DNA of 64,000 nt from the NCBI RefSeq assembly GCF_029953285.1, contig NZ_JASAOI010000044.1, positions 60,629-124,628 on the forward strand. The letters run 5' to 3'. This document shows, piece after piece, positions 24,992-33,873 of this stretch. The stretch comes from Yinghuangia seranimata (GTDB lineage: Bacteria > Actinomycetota > Actinomycetes > Streptomycetales > Streptomycetaceae). The notes below the pieces were generated by a model, which saw only the letters and a program-made list of their open reading frames with translations, was not told where the DNA came from and made no database searches. The position numbers and the translations under genes were made by a program. Every line of letters begins with the position of its first letter. The stretch's first letter is position 1.

Positions 24992-25915
24992 ATGAGCACG
25001 CACAGTCCCGAGATCGCGGTCGAGATGCCCGAGCCGCAGATCCGGGAGCGGGAGATCCACGGCGTCGGCGGGCTGTCCGCGCTGGTCGTGGGCATCGTCG
25101 GGATCCTCGGCGCGGTCGCGCTGTTCGTCGCCGGCGGCACCGTCGACGGCGGGGCGCGGGGCGGGCTGATCGCCGCCGGCGTCGTCGTGGTGCTGGTCGC
25201 GCTCGTCGGGCTGTGCGGGCTGACCACCGTCGCACCCGGGCAGGCCCGCGTCGTGCAGCTGTTCGGGCACTACAAGGGGACGCTCCGCACCGACGGCCTG
25301 CGCTGGGTGAACCCGTTCACCGACCGCAGCCGGATCTCCACACGGATAAGGAACCTGGAGACCGCGACCGCGAAGGTCAACGACAACGACGGCAACCCGA
25401 TCGAGATCGCCGCGGTCGTCGTGTGGCAGGTCAAGGACACCGCGCAGGCGGTCTTCGAGGTCGACGACTTCGAGGAGTTCGTCGCGATCCAGGCCGAGAC
25501 CGCGGTCCGGCACATCGCCAACAGCTACCCGTACGACAGCCACGGCGGCGAAGGCCTGTCGCTGCGCGACAACGCCGACGAGATCACCGCCAAGCTGTCC
25601 GCCGAGATCGCCGCACGCGTCGAGTCGGCCGGCGTGCGCGTCATCGAGTCCCGCATCACGCGGCTCGCGTACGCGCCCGAGATCGCGCAGGCCATGCTGC
25701 GCCGCCAGCAGGCCGGCGCGGTCGTGGCCGCCCGCAGCAGGATTGTCGAAGGCGCCGTCGGCATGGTCGAACTCGCCCTCGGGCGCCTCGAGGAGGGCGA
25801 CCTCGTCCAGCTGGACGACGAGCGCCGCGCCGCGATGGTCAGCAACCTGCTCGTCGTGCTGTGCAGCGAGCAGGCCACACAACCGGTCGTGAACACGGGT
25901 TCCCTGTACCAATGA
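24992..25915 (+). CDS. SPFH/band-7 domain membrane protein
   Basis: This is a 307-residue protein with two hydrophobic helices (about 27-47 and 56-76), then an SPFH domain (about 80-260) opening VAPGQARVVQLFGHYKGTLR. FVAIQAETAVRHIANSYPYD and GVRVIESRITRLAYAPEIAQAM are typical of stomatin/prohibitin-like scaffolds that organise membrane patches. I chose ATG 24992 over 24962 because GGGGAGG lies five bases before it. The stop codon overlaps the next start by four bases, so the scaffold is made together with a DNA-binding protein. Confidence 0.87.
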   Translation: MSTHSPEIAVEMPEPQIREREIHGVGGLSALVVGIVGILGAVALFVAGGTVDGGARGGLIAAGVVVVLVALVGLCGLTTVAPGQARVVQLFGHYKGTLRTDGLRWVNPFTDRSRISTRIRNLETATAKVNDNDGNPIEIAAVVVWQVKDTAQAVFEVDDFEEFVAIQAETAVRHIANSYPYDSHGGEGLSLRDNADEITAKLSAEIAARVESAGVRVIESRITRLAYAPEIAQAMLRRQQAGAVVAARSRIVEGAVGMVELALGRLEEGDLVQLDDERRAAMVSNLLVVLCSEQATQPVVNTGSLYQ

Positions 25916-26244
25916 CGGAACGCAAGAAGCTCCTGCTGCGCCTGGACCCGGCCGTCCACGACGCGATCGCCCGCTGGGCGGCCGACGAACTGCGCAGCAC
26001 CAACGCCCAGATCGAGTTCCTGCTCCGCCGTGCGCTCGGCGACGCGGGGCGGATGCCGGGCGACGCGCGGCGACCGGTCCGACGGGGCCGGCCGCCCAAG
26101 CGGCAGGAGCCGCACGAGGGCCCCGACGGGGGCCCGGACGGGGGTGAACGGGGAGATGGCGGACACGATCCCGGCCGTCGTGGTGGCGGTGACGCTGGCC
26201 ATGACGACAGGGACACTGGTGATGTCGACACGGTGGGCGAATGA
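25912..26244 (+). CDS. Ribbon-helix-helix (Arc-like) DNA-binding protein
   Basis: This is a 110-residue protein. ERKKLLLRLDPAVHDAIARW (about 3-22) and ELRSTNAQIEFLLRRAL (about 26-42) form the strand-helix-helix of Arc/HicB-like regulators. The tail is Arg/Pro/Gly-rich with RRGRPPKR, an AT-hook-like or nuclear-protein-like basic motif, then an acidic Gly/Asp stretch. It overlaps the SPFH stop by four bases and reaches into the GPP34 reading frame at 26241. It probably binds the AAAGTGATATCACTTT palindrome upstream of the operon. Confidence 0.78.
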   Translation: MTERKKLLLRLDPAVHDAIARWAADELRSTNAQIEFLLRRALGDAGRMPGDARRPVRRGRPPKRQEPHEGPDGGPDGGERGDGGHDPGRRGGGDAGHDDRDTGDVDTVGE

Positions 26245-26324
26245 GCGGATCACGAAGGTCCTCCGCCGCGCCGCACCCCGGAACCACCCCGCTGACACCA
26301 TTCCGCGAGACGGGAGACGGGGCC

Positions 26325-26981
26325 ATGCCCGCACGTTCTGACGAACCCACCCTCACCCAGCGGGTCCTGCTGCTGGCGTACCGCGCCGACAAGGAGCGCA
26401 TCTCCGGCGGCTCCCACCTCGGCGTCACCCTGCAGGCCGTCGCACTGCAGTCCCTCCTCGACCAGGGGCTCGTCTCCGACGAGCGGGGGAAGGTCGTGGC
26501 CGAAGGCGGCCGCCGCGCCGCCGCGCAGGACGCCCTCGAGGCGGCGCTGTACACGCGGATCACCGAGTCCCGCCGCCCCCGTTCCTGGCAGCACTGGGTC
26601 AAGACGCGCGAGCACACCGCCAAACAGCTCGTGCGGACCGACGCCGCCGAGGCCGGGCTGATCAAGCTGACCGAGGCCCGGATGCTCGGGATCTTCCCGT
26701 ACACCCGGGCCAAGCTGCGCCAACCGGCCCCGCGCCGCGCGGCGGCCGACGCGATACGCGACGCGCTGCGCGCCACGACGCCGGTCGCGCGCGTGCCGCG
26801 GGACGCCGCCGTGCTCGCCGTCCTGGTCCACCACGGCGAACTGCCGACGGTCACGACGTTCAGCGAACGCCGGGCCAACCGCGCCCGGATCGACGAACTC
26901 GCCGCGCGGCTCGGCAGCCCCGTGCCGGAAGCCCTGCGCAAGGCCGTGCGCGACGAGAAGGCCTCGCACGGCGGGGGCTGA
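26325..26981 (+). CDS. GPP34/GOLPH3-family phosphoinositide-binding-like protein
   Basis: This is a 218-residue all-helical protein of the GPP34 family, related to Golgi GOLPH3/Vps74, which binds phosphorylated lipids. LTQRVLLLAYRADKERISGG opens the domain; DALEAALYTRI and RTDAAEAGLIKLTEARMLGIF follow. ATG 26325 fits the domain start and follows GGAGACGGGG; ATG 26241 overlaps the previous stop by four bases and is an alternative that adds 28 low-complexity residues. Together with the SPFH gene it suggests a membrane-domain function. Confidence 0.8.
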   Translation: MPARSDEPTLTQRVLLLAYRADKERISGGSHLGVTLQAVALQSLLDQGLVSDERGKVVAEGGRRAAAQDALEAALYTRITESRRPRSWQHWVKTREHTAKQLVRTDAAEAGLIKLTEARMLGIFPYTRAKLRQPAPRRAAADAIRDALRATTPVARVPRDAAVLAVLVHHGELPTVTTFSERRANRARIDELAARLGSPVPEALRKAVRDEKASHGGG

Positions 26982-26996
26982 CGGCGGCTGCGGGGC

Positions 26997-27446
26997 TCAG
27001 GACGACTCGGCCGGCCAGTCCCACATCGGCACCTCGCGCAGCGGGTGCAATTGGTCGTCGGTCTCTGCGTGCGAGTTCTGCACCGCCACCTCCGAGCCGA
27101 ACTCGACGTGCTCGCGCAGCGCCTGACGGAACGGCGGATCGTCCGGCAGACCCGTCTCGTCGGCCGCCGCCATGTACAGGTCGACGAACCGTTGGCGCTG
27201 CTCCTCGGTGATCTTGTGGCCGCGGTGCGCCGCGATCAGGCCCAGGAAACCGCCCATCTCGCGTGAGAACGTGTCCGGGCCGCCGAAGGCCTCGGCCGTG
27301 AACGCCGTCAGGTGGTCGACGTGATGGGGCTTTCCGGCGCCGAATAAGGGCTGTAGCAGCGGGTCCTTGAGGATGCTGGCGTAGAAGACGTCGTTGAAGC
27401 GGTGCAGGGCCTCGTGCCCGCCCGCGTGCTCGTAGAGGCTCTCCAT
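26997..27446 (-). CDS. Group II truncated haemoglobin
   Basis: This is a 149-residue globin. It begins ESLYEHAGGHEALHRFNDVFY and has DPLLQPLFGAGKPHHVDHL, then FGGPDTFS and AHRGHKITEEQRQRFVDLY; the proximal haem His is in AHRGHKI. Group II members bind oxygen or NO and protect respiration. A TTA codon (complement of 27345-27347) occurs in the PLF part, rare in such genomes, so expression may depend on the bldA-type tRNA. It converges on the GPP34 gene. Confidence 0.88.
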   Translation of the reverse strand: MESLYEHAGGHEALHRFNDVFYASILKDPLLQPLFGAGKPHHVDHLTAFTAEAFGGPDTFSREMGGFLGLIAAHRGHKITEEQRQRFVDLYMAAADETGLPDDPPFRQALREHVEFGSEVAVQNSHAETDDQLHPLREVPMWDWPAESS

Positions 27447-27540
27447 GCGCCCAGTCCTACCCGCCGACCGGCGGCCAACCAAGCGGGTGAGCGAGAAATC
27501 GCCGTCGGCGTAATCCCGGACGGTCGCGACATCAGCCGGG

Positions 27541-27575
27541 TGGGCGTACCGCCGCCCCGGCCGGCGGTACGCCCA
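27541..27575 (-). terminator. 14-bp hairpin after the hydrolase gene
   Basis: TGGGCGTACCGCCG (27541-27554) pairs perfectly with 27562-27575 around a 7-base loop, 29 bases after the stop of the minus-strand hydrolase. Confidence 0.82.
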
Positions 27576-27604
27576 CGGCCCCTCCTCAGACGGCCGGCTC
27601 CACC

Positions 27605-29038
27605 TCAGCGAGCGGCGCCGACCGAGGGGCCGCGAACCGCCGCGCGACACAGCTCGCGCAGCGGAGCCGTCACGGACTGCGGACGCTCCGTCAGGACCAT
27701 GTGCCCGCATCCGGGTTCGATACGCAGCTCGGCGTGGGACAGCTCCGCCGCGAGCCGCTTGCTGTGCCGGACGGGGGTCAGCTTGTCGCGGTCGCCGACC
27801 ACGATGTGCACCGGGACGTTCGCCATCGCGCCCAGCCGACCGGCCTTGTCGTGCGCGGCGATCGCGGGGAAGAAGCCGCACACCGCCTCGGGCGACGTGT
27901 TGTAGAGCATCCAGGCACAGGACCGCACCGCGGCCTCGTCCGCGGCCGGGCCGAACAGGCCCTGCTTGACCGCCGCCAGATGCGCCTTGGTGTGCGGCCC
28001 GGGCAACACCCGCCGCCCGCGCGCGAACACCTCGGGCCGACGCTCGCCCAACGCGAAGAACCGCAACGCGCCCCGGGCCCGCAGCCGCTCCCGCAGGGGG
28101 AACGGAGGCTCCAACGGCGCGAGATCGCCGGCCGACGTGGCGACCAGCAGCACCCCGGCGATCCGCGGCCCGAACAGCTCGGGATACGCGGCCGCCAACG
28201 CCATCGCGGTCATCCCGCCCATCGAATGCCCGCCGAGCACGACGGGTCCGCTGGGAACGGTCGCGTCCAGCACGTCGAGCAGGTCCTCGCCCAACTGGTC
28301 GATCGAAAACGGCCGTGCCAACCCGGACGTCGAACGCCCGTGCCCCCGCTGGTCATACGTGACAACCCGCACCGGCGGCAGCCCGTCCCCGCCTTCGGCA
28401 AGAGCCCGCGCGGCCCCGGCCCACGCCCCGTGCGTGAGCGTCCACCCGTGGGCGAGCACAACGGTGAGCTCCGCGTCGGCGGGCCCGTACTCGACGACAT
28501 GCAACAGGGCCGCGTCGCGCGTACGCACGGAGTGGATCCGCCGGACGGGAACGATGGAACGGTACGAGGACGAGGCGGACGCGCCCTCGCCGCCAACGCC
28601 GCCCCGCCCTGTCCCGGCACCATCACGCGCGACCTGCGCGGGAAGGACCGCAGCGGCGGCCGACACGAGCTGCTCCGCAGCGTCGGGGACCGGTTCGTGG
28701 ATGGACCCGGCAGGCTGCGCAGCGCCGTCGGTCGCGGCCGTAGCTTCGCGGGGTACCGACGTCACCGACGTTTCCGCGCCCGTCGTGCCGGCCGTACCTG
28801 CGGCGGCCAACGGCTCGGCCGCGGCCAACGGTTCGGCCGCGGGCTCGCTCGGGGGTGTCGCGCGCTTTGGGACCGGGGCGGCCTTCTTCGGGCGGTTGGC
28901 CGCGCGGGGCTTCTTGGTGGGCTTCGGCGCATCCGGCGTGGTCTGTGCCGTGCGCGACTCGGCCGTCTGCTGTTCCGCGCCCGTCGCCTCGGACGGCTCG
29001 TCGGAGTCTGAGGCGGGCGGCGTGGTCTCGTTCGTCAT
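27605..29038 (-). CDS. Alpha/beta hydrolase with a long disordered N-terminal tail, last gene of a Baeyer-Villiger-type operon
   Basis: This is a 477-residue protein. Residues 1-150 are a Pro/Ala/Thr/Lys-rich low-complexity tail with KKPRAANRPKKAAPVPK, which looks like a nucleoid- or polymer-binding basic segment. The catalytic domain follows: HGWTLTHGAW, the nucleophile Ser in GGHSMGG (about 268), Asp in VVGDRDKLTP and His in GCGHMVLTE near the end. It lies 30 bases downstream of the dehydrogenase gene and should hydrolyse the ester made by the monooxygenase; that pathway role is inference. Confidence 0.83.
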   Translation of the reverse strand: MTNETTPPASDSDEPSEATGAEQQTAESRTAQTTPDAPKPTKKPRAANRPKKAAPVPKRATPPSEPAAEPLAAAEPLAAAGTAGTTGAETSVTSVPREATAATDGAAQPAGSIHEPVPDAAEQLVSAAAAVLPAQVARDGAGTGRGGVGGEGASASSSYRSIVPVRRIHSVRTRDAALLHVVEYGPADAELTVVLAHGWTLTHGAWAGAARALAEGGDGLPPVRVVTYDQRGHGRSTSGLARPFSIDQLGEDLLDVLDATVPSGPVVLGGHSMGGMTAMALAAAYPELFGPRIAGVLLVATSAGDLAPLEPPFPLRERLRARGALRFFALGERRPEVFARGRRVLPGPHTKAHLAAVKQGLFGPAADEAAVRSCAWMLYNTSPEAVCGFFPAIAAHDKAGRLGAMANVPVHIVVGDRDKLTPVRHSKRLAAELSHAELRIEPGCGHMVLTERPQSVTAPLRELCRAAVRGPSVGAAR

Positions 29039-29068
29039 GGGTCTCCTCGTCGCAGGGGAGGAACGGCG

Positions 29069-29944
29069 TCAGCCGGCCGACTTGGTGCCCGGGCGCGTCG
29101 TGGCGGCGGGGCGGGCGGGGCCGAGGGGGAGGGAGCGGCCGGCGAAGCGGCGGACCAGGGTCTCCAGGCCGACGCCGAGGGCGCGTTGGCCGATGTCGAT
29201 GGCGGTGGCGTCGGGGCCGACGAAGACGCGGGCTCGGTTGTGCTTGACGCCGCGCAGGATGATCCGGGCCGCGCGGTCGGGCGACGTGCGGGCCAACCGG
29301 TCGAAGGAGACGGCCAGTTCGCCCGCGTCCAGGCCCTGGGCGGCGCGGGCGCTGCGGGCGATGTTGGTCTTGATCCCGCCGGGGTGGACGGTCGTCACCC
29401 GGATGCCCGAGTTGGACATCCGCATTTCCTGGCGCAGCGACTCGGTGAAGCCCCGCACCGCGTACTTGGCCGCGCAGTAGGCGCTCTGCGTCGGGATGCC
29501 CATCAGACCGAACACGCTGGAGATGTTGACGATGTGCGCGTCACGCGAGCGCCGCAGGTGCGGCAGGAACGCCTTCGTGCCGTACGCGACACCCCAGAAG
29601 TTGATGCCCATCAGCCACTCGAAGTCGTCCCACTCCATCTCCTCCACGGTGGCGGTCAGCGCGACGCCGGCGTTGTTGACGACGAGGTTCACCGTCCCGA
29701 AGTACCCGGCGGTCTCGTCGGCCCACGCCTGGACCGCGTGCCGGTCGGAGACGTCGACGCGGGTGGCGACGGTCTCGCTGGCACCCTGCTTGAGGGCGAG
29801 CGCAGCGGTCTCCCGCACCGCGTCCTCGTCGATGTCGGAGAGTGCGAGCCGGGCGCCGTAGCGGGCGAGTTCGTACGCCAGCGCCCGCCCGATCCCCGAG
29901 CCCGCTCCCGTGATCGCGGCCACCTTGCCGGCGAAGTCCTGCAC
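29069..29944 (-). CDS. Short-chain dehydrogenase/reductase
   Basis: This is a 291-residue Rossmann enzyme. The cofactor motif is TGAGSGIGRAL (about 11-21), LSDID (about 35) favours NAD+, and NNAG is at about 92. The catalytic Ser is in VNISSVFG and Tyr-Lys in SAYCAAKYAV (about 155-160). The C-terminus has a basic segment. The protein resembles the SadH-like dehydrogenases next to MymA-type monooxygenases in mycobacteria. In this operon it may oxidise an alcohol to the ketone that the monooxygenase uses. It sits 42 bases from the upstream gene and 30 from the downstream one. Confidence 0.88.
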   Translation of the reverse strand: MQDFAGKVAAITGAGSGIGRALAYELARYGARLALSDIDEDAVRETAALALKQGASETVATRVDVSDRHAVQAWADETAGYFGTVNLVVNNAGVALTATVEEMEWDDFEWLMGINFWGVAYGTKAFLPHLRRSRDAHIVNISSVFGLMGIPTQSAYCAAKYAVRGFTESLRQEMRMSNSGIRVTTVHPGGIKTNIARSARAAQGLDAGELAVSFDRLARTSPDRAARIILRGVKHNRARVFVGPDATAIDIGQRALGVGLETLVRRFAGRSLPLGPARPAATTRPGTKSAG

Positions 29945-29986
29945 GTCGTGCTCCTTGTGGTGGAAGGGGTGGTCAGTAGGCGTCGG

Positions 29987-31666
29987 TCACAGCGGCGGGG
30001 CGGTGGCCACGGGTGCCGCCGCGGCGTCCGCGCGGACCTGCTCCCGCGTGCGGGCGCGGTGCCCGGCGGGCGAGAACCGGCGGTTCATCCACATGAACTT
30101 CCAGACGTAGTCGGGCCACAGCGTGGTGTTGGTGCCCGTGCGCGGGTCCAGGTACCAGCTGGAGCAGCCGCCGGTGGTCCACACCGTCTCGGACATTTTC
30201 GCCTGGAGCCGGGCGTTGTACGCGTCCTGGGCCTCGCGTGTCACGTCGATCTCGGCGATGCCGTTGCGCTCCATGCTGACGATGGCGTCGACGGCGTACT
30301 TGATCTGGGCCTCGATGACGAGCGTCATGGAGCTGTGCCCGAGCCCGGAGTTGGGGCCGATGACGAAGAACAGGTTGGGGAACCCGGTGGTCATGGCGGC
30401 CTGGTGGGCGGTCATGCCGTCCTTCCAGGCGTCGGCGAGCAGGACGCCGTCGCGGCCGACGAGGGCGTGGGCCATCGGGATGTCGGTGGCGTGGAACCCG
30501 GTGCCGAGGACGATCGCGTCGCAGGGGCGTTCGACGCCGTCCTTCGTGACGACCGAGTTCGCCTTCACCTCGGCGATGCCGTCCGTGACGACGTCGACGT
30601 TGGGCTGGGCGAGCGCCGGGTAGTAGTCGTTGGACAGCAGGACCCGCTTGCAGCCGAACGTGAAGTCGGGCGTGAGCTTTTCGCGCAGCTCGGGGTCGCG
30701 GACGGCACGCTTGAGGTGCGCGCGGGCGATGCCCTCGGCCCTCTTGGCGAGCCGCGGGTGCTTGCCGTTGAACCACAGCCAGAAGCCCTCGCGGCCCCAG
30801 AACAGGCCCAGCCGCACGGCCCGTTGGGCGGCCGGCAGGCTGCGGTACAACGCGCGTTCGGCGCCGGTGAACGCCCTGTCGGTGCGCGGCATGATCCACG
30901 GCGCGCTGCGCTGGTACAGGTCCAAGTGGGCGACGTCCGGCTGGATCTGCGGCACGAACTGGATGGCGGAGGCGCCCGTCCCGATGACCGCGACGCGCTT
31001 GCCGCGCAGGTCGTAGTCGTGGTTCCAGCGCGCCGAGTGGAACAGCTCGCCTTCGAACGTGTCGGTGAGCCCCTTGATGTCGGGGTACGCCGGGTCGACG
31101 AGCGGGCCGCCGCCCGCCAGCAGGACGTCGGCGTTCAGCCGACCGCGCGAGGTCTCGACCTCCCAGTACGCCGCGGCGTCGTTCCAGCGGGCCATCCGCA
31201 CCTCGTGCTCGAACCGCAGGTGGGGGAGGAGCCCGAAGTCGCGGGCGCAGGTGCGCAGGTACTCCTGGATCTCGGGCTGCGGCGAGAAGGAGCGGCTCCA
31301 CGTCGGATTGGGCGCGAAGGAGAACGAGTACAGGTTGGACGGGACGTCGCAGCACGCACCCGGGTAGGTGTTGTCGCGCCAGGTGCCGCCGACGTCCTTG
31401 CCGCGCTCGAGGATGACGAAGTCGTCGATGCCGTACTTCAGCAGGCGGGCGCCGGCGCCGAGGCCGGAGAAGCCGCTGCCGACGACGGCGACGCGGACGT
31501 GCGGGACAGGGCCGTCGAGCGGGTCCTGGGCGGCGTCCTGGGCAGCGGTGTCGAGCGGGTGCTGCGGCGGTGTCGGCAAGGTCTTCTCCGTCGCTCGGGG
31601 CGGCCGGCCGGGCCGGTGGGGGGCGGTGGCGAGCGGCGCCGGGCGCGGGCCCGACGGCGGTGACAC
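29987..31666 (-). CDS. Baeyer-Villiger-type flavin monooxygenase
   Basis: This is a 559-residue FAD/NADPH enzyme. The first Rossmann motif is VVGSGFSGLGAG (about 60-71), followed by GGTWRDNTYPGACCDVPS. The fingerprint FEGELFHSARW fits FxGxxxHxxxW, with Asn in place of the usual Pro or Asp after Trp. The NADPH motif is VIGTGASAIQFVP. It converts ketones to esters or oxidises S and N. GTG 31666 has no ribosome-binding site and lies four bases after TATCGT, so the message is leaderless or nearly so. A TetR-type palindrome sits between its -35 TTGACT and -10 elements. Confidence 0.88.
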   Translation of the reverse strand: MSPPSGPRPAPLATAPHRPGRPPRATEKTLPTPPQHPLDTAAQDAAQDPLDGPVPHVRVAVVGSGFSGLGAGARLLKYGIDDFVILERGKDVGGTWRDNTYPGACCDVPSNLYSFSFAPNPTWSRSFSPQPEIQEYLRTCARDFGLLPHLRFEHEVRMARWNDAAAYWEVETSRGRLNADVLLAGGGPLVDPAYPDIKGLTDTFEGELFHSARWNHDYDLRGKRVAVIGTGASAIQFVPQIQPDVAHLDLYQRSAPWIMPRTDRAFTGAERALYRSLPAAQRAVRLGLFWGREGFWLWFNGKHPRLAKRAEGIARAHLKRAVRDPELREKLTPDFTFGCKRVLLSNDYYPALAQPNVDVVTDGIAEVKANSVVTKDGVERPCDAIVLGTGFHATDIPMAHALVGRDGVLLADAWKDGMTAHQAAMTTGFPNLFFVIGPNSGLGHSSMTLVIEAQIKYAVDAIVSMERNGIAEIDVTREAQDAYNARLQAKMSETVWTTGGCSSWYLDPRTGTNTTLWPDYVWKFMWMNRRFSPAGHRARTREQVRADAAAAPVATAPPL

Positions 31667-31683
31667 GCTGACGATAGAAACAT

Positions 31684-31695
31684 TACTGAACAGTA
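31684..31695. promoter_or_regulatory. TetR-type operator inside the divergent monooxygenase/tetR promoter
   Basis: TACTGAACAGTA is a 12-base palindrome. On the minus strand it lies between TTGACT (-35) and TATCGT (-10), 18 bases apart. It is also about 39 bases from the regulator start at 31734. Binding would block both promoters. Confidence 0.7.
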
Positions 31696-31733
31696 GTCAA
31701 TAGTCTGCCCCGCGCGTCCGTACACTGTCGCGC

Positions 31734-32345
31734 ATGGCCGTTTCGCGACGCACCCGCCTGACCCCCGACCAGCGGCGTGCCCAGCTCCTGCTGTTGGGCC
31801 GCGAGCTGCTCGGCACCCGCACGCTCGACGAGCTGTCGATCGACGAACTCGCCGAACGCGCGGGCATCTCCCGCGGCCTGATGTTCCATTACTTCAAGTC
31901 CAAGCAGGGCTTCCACCACGCCGTGGTGGAAGCCGCCTGCGAGGACTTCCTCGCGTGCACGCGCCCCGACCCGGCGCTCGACCCGCTGGCCCGACTGCAC
32001 GCGGTGCTCGGCGCGTTCGTCGACTACGTCCTCGACCACCGCGCCACCTACGTGTCCCTCGTGCGCGGTGCCGCCAGCGCCGACGAGACGGTCCGCGAGC
32101 TCGTCCAGCGGGCCCGCCAGACCCAGGCCCGGCGCATCCTCACCGGCTGCGCCGAGCTGGGGATCGACGACACCCCGCTGCTGCGCACCGCCGTCCGCGC
32201 GTGGGTGGTCTTCGCCGAGGAGGCCGTCGTCGCGTGGCAGGAGCCGGACGGCGACCGCGCGCAGCTCGCCGAGTTCCTGGAACGGACGCTCGTAGGCGTG
32301 CTGTCATGCGTCGACCCGGCCGCGGACGTGCTGTCGCGGGCCTGA
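31734..32345 (+). CDS. TetR-family regulator of the monooxygenase operon
   Basis: This is a 203-residue regulator. The DNA-binding helices are LSIDELAERAGISRGLMFHYF (about 35-55, read in part), ending in FKSKQGFHH. The ligand-binding domain follows, with VRAWVVFAEEAVVAW near the end. It is divergent from the monooxygenase gene with a 67-base gap that holds the TACTGAACAGTA palindrome. No ribosome-binding site is visible; TACACT lies seven bases before the ATG, so the message is probably leaderless. The ligand may be the ketone or fatty compound degraded by the operon. Confidence 0.88.
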   Translation: MAVSRRTRLTPDQRRAQLLLLGRELLGTRTLDELSIDELAERAGISRGLMFHYFKSKQGFHHAVVEAACEDFLACTRPDPALDPLARLHAVLGAFVDYVLDHRATYVSLVRGAASADETVRELVQRARQTQARRILTGCAELGIDDTPLLRTAVRAWVVFAEEAVVAWQEPDGDRAQLAEFLERTLVGVLSCVDPAADVLSRA

Positions 32346-32406
32346 CCGGACACCGACCGGCACTGCCCACGTCAGCCGAGGCGAACCGGGGCCGACGGAT
32401 TCCCGA

Positions 32407-33873
32407 TCACCACCACGCCGGGGGGCTGGCCCCCCAGGGCAGCGCCGGGTGCGGCCAGTCCTCGGGCCCGCCCTTGATCCGGAACGGCGGGAGCGCGTAA
32501 GCGATTTCGCCGATCTCGGTGACCGCGAAGCCCAGGTGCGGCGCGGCCGCGACGCGACGCGGCATGCGCGGCAGGTGCTCGGCCGGATCATGATGTCCGA
32601 CCAGCCACGTGGCCGTGCGGGCCAGGGCGACGTCGATGTGCGTGCCCGTGCCGTCCGCCTGACGCTCGGTCAGCGCCCGCAGCACGCCCGCCGCGAGCAG
32701 GTTCCCGGTCGCGTAGTCGAGGGCCTGGGCGGGGAGCGCGGCTGGGCGGGCCGCCGGGTCGTCGTCGGCGTCGGCCTCGATGTGGGCGATGCCCGTGGGG
32801 CACTGCACGATGCTGTCGAAGCCGCGGAAGTCCGACCAAGGGCCGTCGACGCCGCGACCGCCCCACGCCGACACGGTGGCGACGATCAGGCCGGGGTGAC
32901 GGGCGATCAGAGCTTCAGGGGAGAGCCCGAAGCGGGGCAGCGCGTCCGGGCGGTAGCCGGTGACCACCACGTCGGCGTCGGCGAGGAGTTCGTCGAGCGT
33001 CCCCAGGCCCTCGGGGGTGCGCAGGTCGAGCGTCGCGGACCGCTTCCCGGCATCGAAGTCCAGGTGCTGGCCGGGGAGTTCCGGAATGTGCTCCGGGTCG
33101 ATGCGAAGCACGTCCGCACCGAGCAGCGCCAGCGCACGCGTACCGACCGGGCCGGAGAAGACCCGGGTGAAGTCCAGGACGCGCACCCCGGACGCAGGCA
33201 GCAGCGGGCCGTCGCCCTCGCCGCCGGGCGCGGGACCGAGGCGGCGCGGCGACGGACCGCCGATGCGGCGGACGTCCAGCAGCGCGGCCTCGGCGAGCGC
33301 GGCACCCTGCGGGTGCACCCGCCACTCCTCCGCGCTGCGCACCGCGTACGCCAGCCCGCCGTGCTCGCGCACCCGCTCCTCGGCCTCGGCGACCGTCAGC
33401 AGCGCGAACGCGGCCGCGACCTCCTCCTCCGGCTCGACCGGCTCCGCGGGCAGTCCGAGCGCGGCGAACAGCGCGGCGCGGTGGTGCGGGTAGTTGGCCT
33501 GCGTGCGCACGACGCCGTCCGCGCACGCGAAGAACTTCGACAGCGGGTTCATGCCGCCCAGCGGCCGGCCGTTCAGGCGCAGGTGCCGCTGGCTGGTGAA
33601 CGAGATCGCGACGGCCTCGCTGTCGACGGTCACCGGCGGCACGACGGCCGGCGCCGACGCGGCGTCCGAGTCGTGCGCGGACGCGCGTACGGCGGCCAGT
33701 TCGGCCCCGGCGAGGCCCACCGCGGCGGTGGTGGCCTGGGCCAGTTCGGTCACCGGCAGTCGCGCGGGCAGCGTGTCGGGGCGACCGGTGAACGTGACGC
33801 GGTCGGTGAGCGACGGGTCGCCGCCGAGAGCCCGCCAGGCCTCGTCGAGCAGGTGTGGTGAGGAAGGGCGCAT
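32407..33873 (-). CDS. Family III CoA transferase (CaiB/BaiF)
   Basis: This is a 488-residue protein. The family III pattern is clear in SGVRVLDFTRVFSGPVGTRAL (about 226-246, read in part), LGADVLRIDPEHIPELPG, and FDAGKRSATLDLRTPEG, followed by ADVVVTGYRPDAL and WGGRGVDGPWSDFRGFDS. Such enzymes move CoA between carboxylic acids through an Asp thioester. The first 220 residues form a partial second copy of the fold. The donor and acceptor are unknown. ATG 33873 has GGGATGGG upstream. It converges on the tetR gene and may be part of the same degradative area. Confidence 0.85.
   Translation of the reverse strand: MRPSSPHLLDEAWRALGGDPSLTDRVTFTGRPDTLPARLPVTELAQATTAAVGLAGAELAAVRASAHDSDAASAPAVVPPVTVDSEAVAISFTSQRHLRLNGRPLGGMNPLSKFFACADGVVRTQANYPHHRAALFAALGLPAEPVEPEEEVAAAFALLTVAEAEERVREHGGLAYAVRSAEEWRVHPQGAALAEAALLDVRRIGGPSPRRLGPAPGGEGDGPLLPASGVRVLDFTRVFSGPVGTRALALLGADVLRIDPEHIPELPGQHLDFDAGKRSATLDLRTPEGLGTLDELLADADVVVTGYRPDALPRFGLSPEALIARHPGLIVATVSAWGGRGVDGPWSDFRGFDSIVQCPTGIAHIEADADDDPAARPAALPAQALDYATGNLLAAGVLRALTERQADGTGTHIDVALARTATWLVGHHDPAEHLPRMPRRVAAAPHLGFAVTEIGEIAYALPPFRIKGGPEDWPHPALPWGASPPAWW

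Noticed and set aside
24992..25915. The SPFH gene as part of the defence locus
   Set aside because: It is 22 kb from the locus, has its own operator and operon partners, and only shares a broad fold idea with the gene at 53646.
27605..33873. Antibiotic biosynthesis gene cluster
   Set aside because: Monooxygenase, dehydrogenase, hydrolase and CoA transferase are present, but there is no polyketide synthase, peptide synthetase or terpene synthase; a degradative operon fits better.
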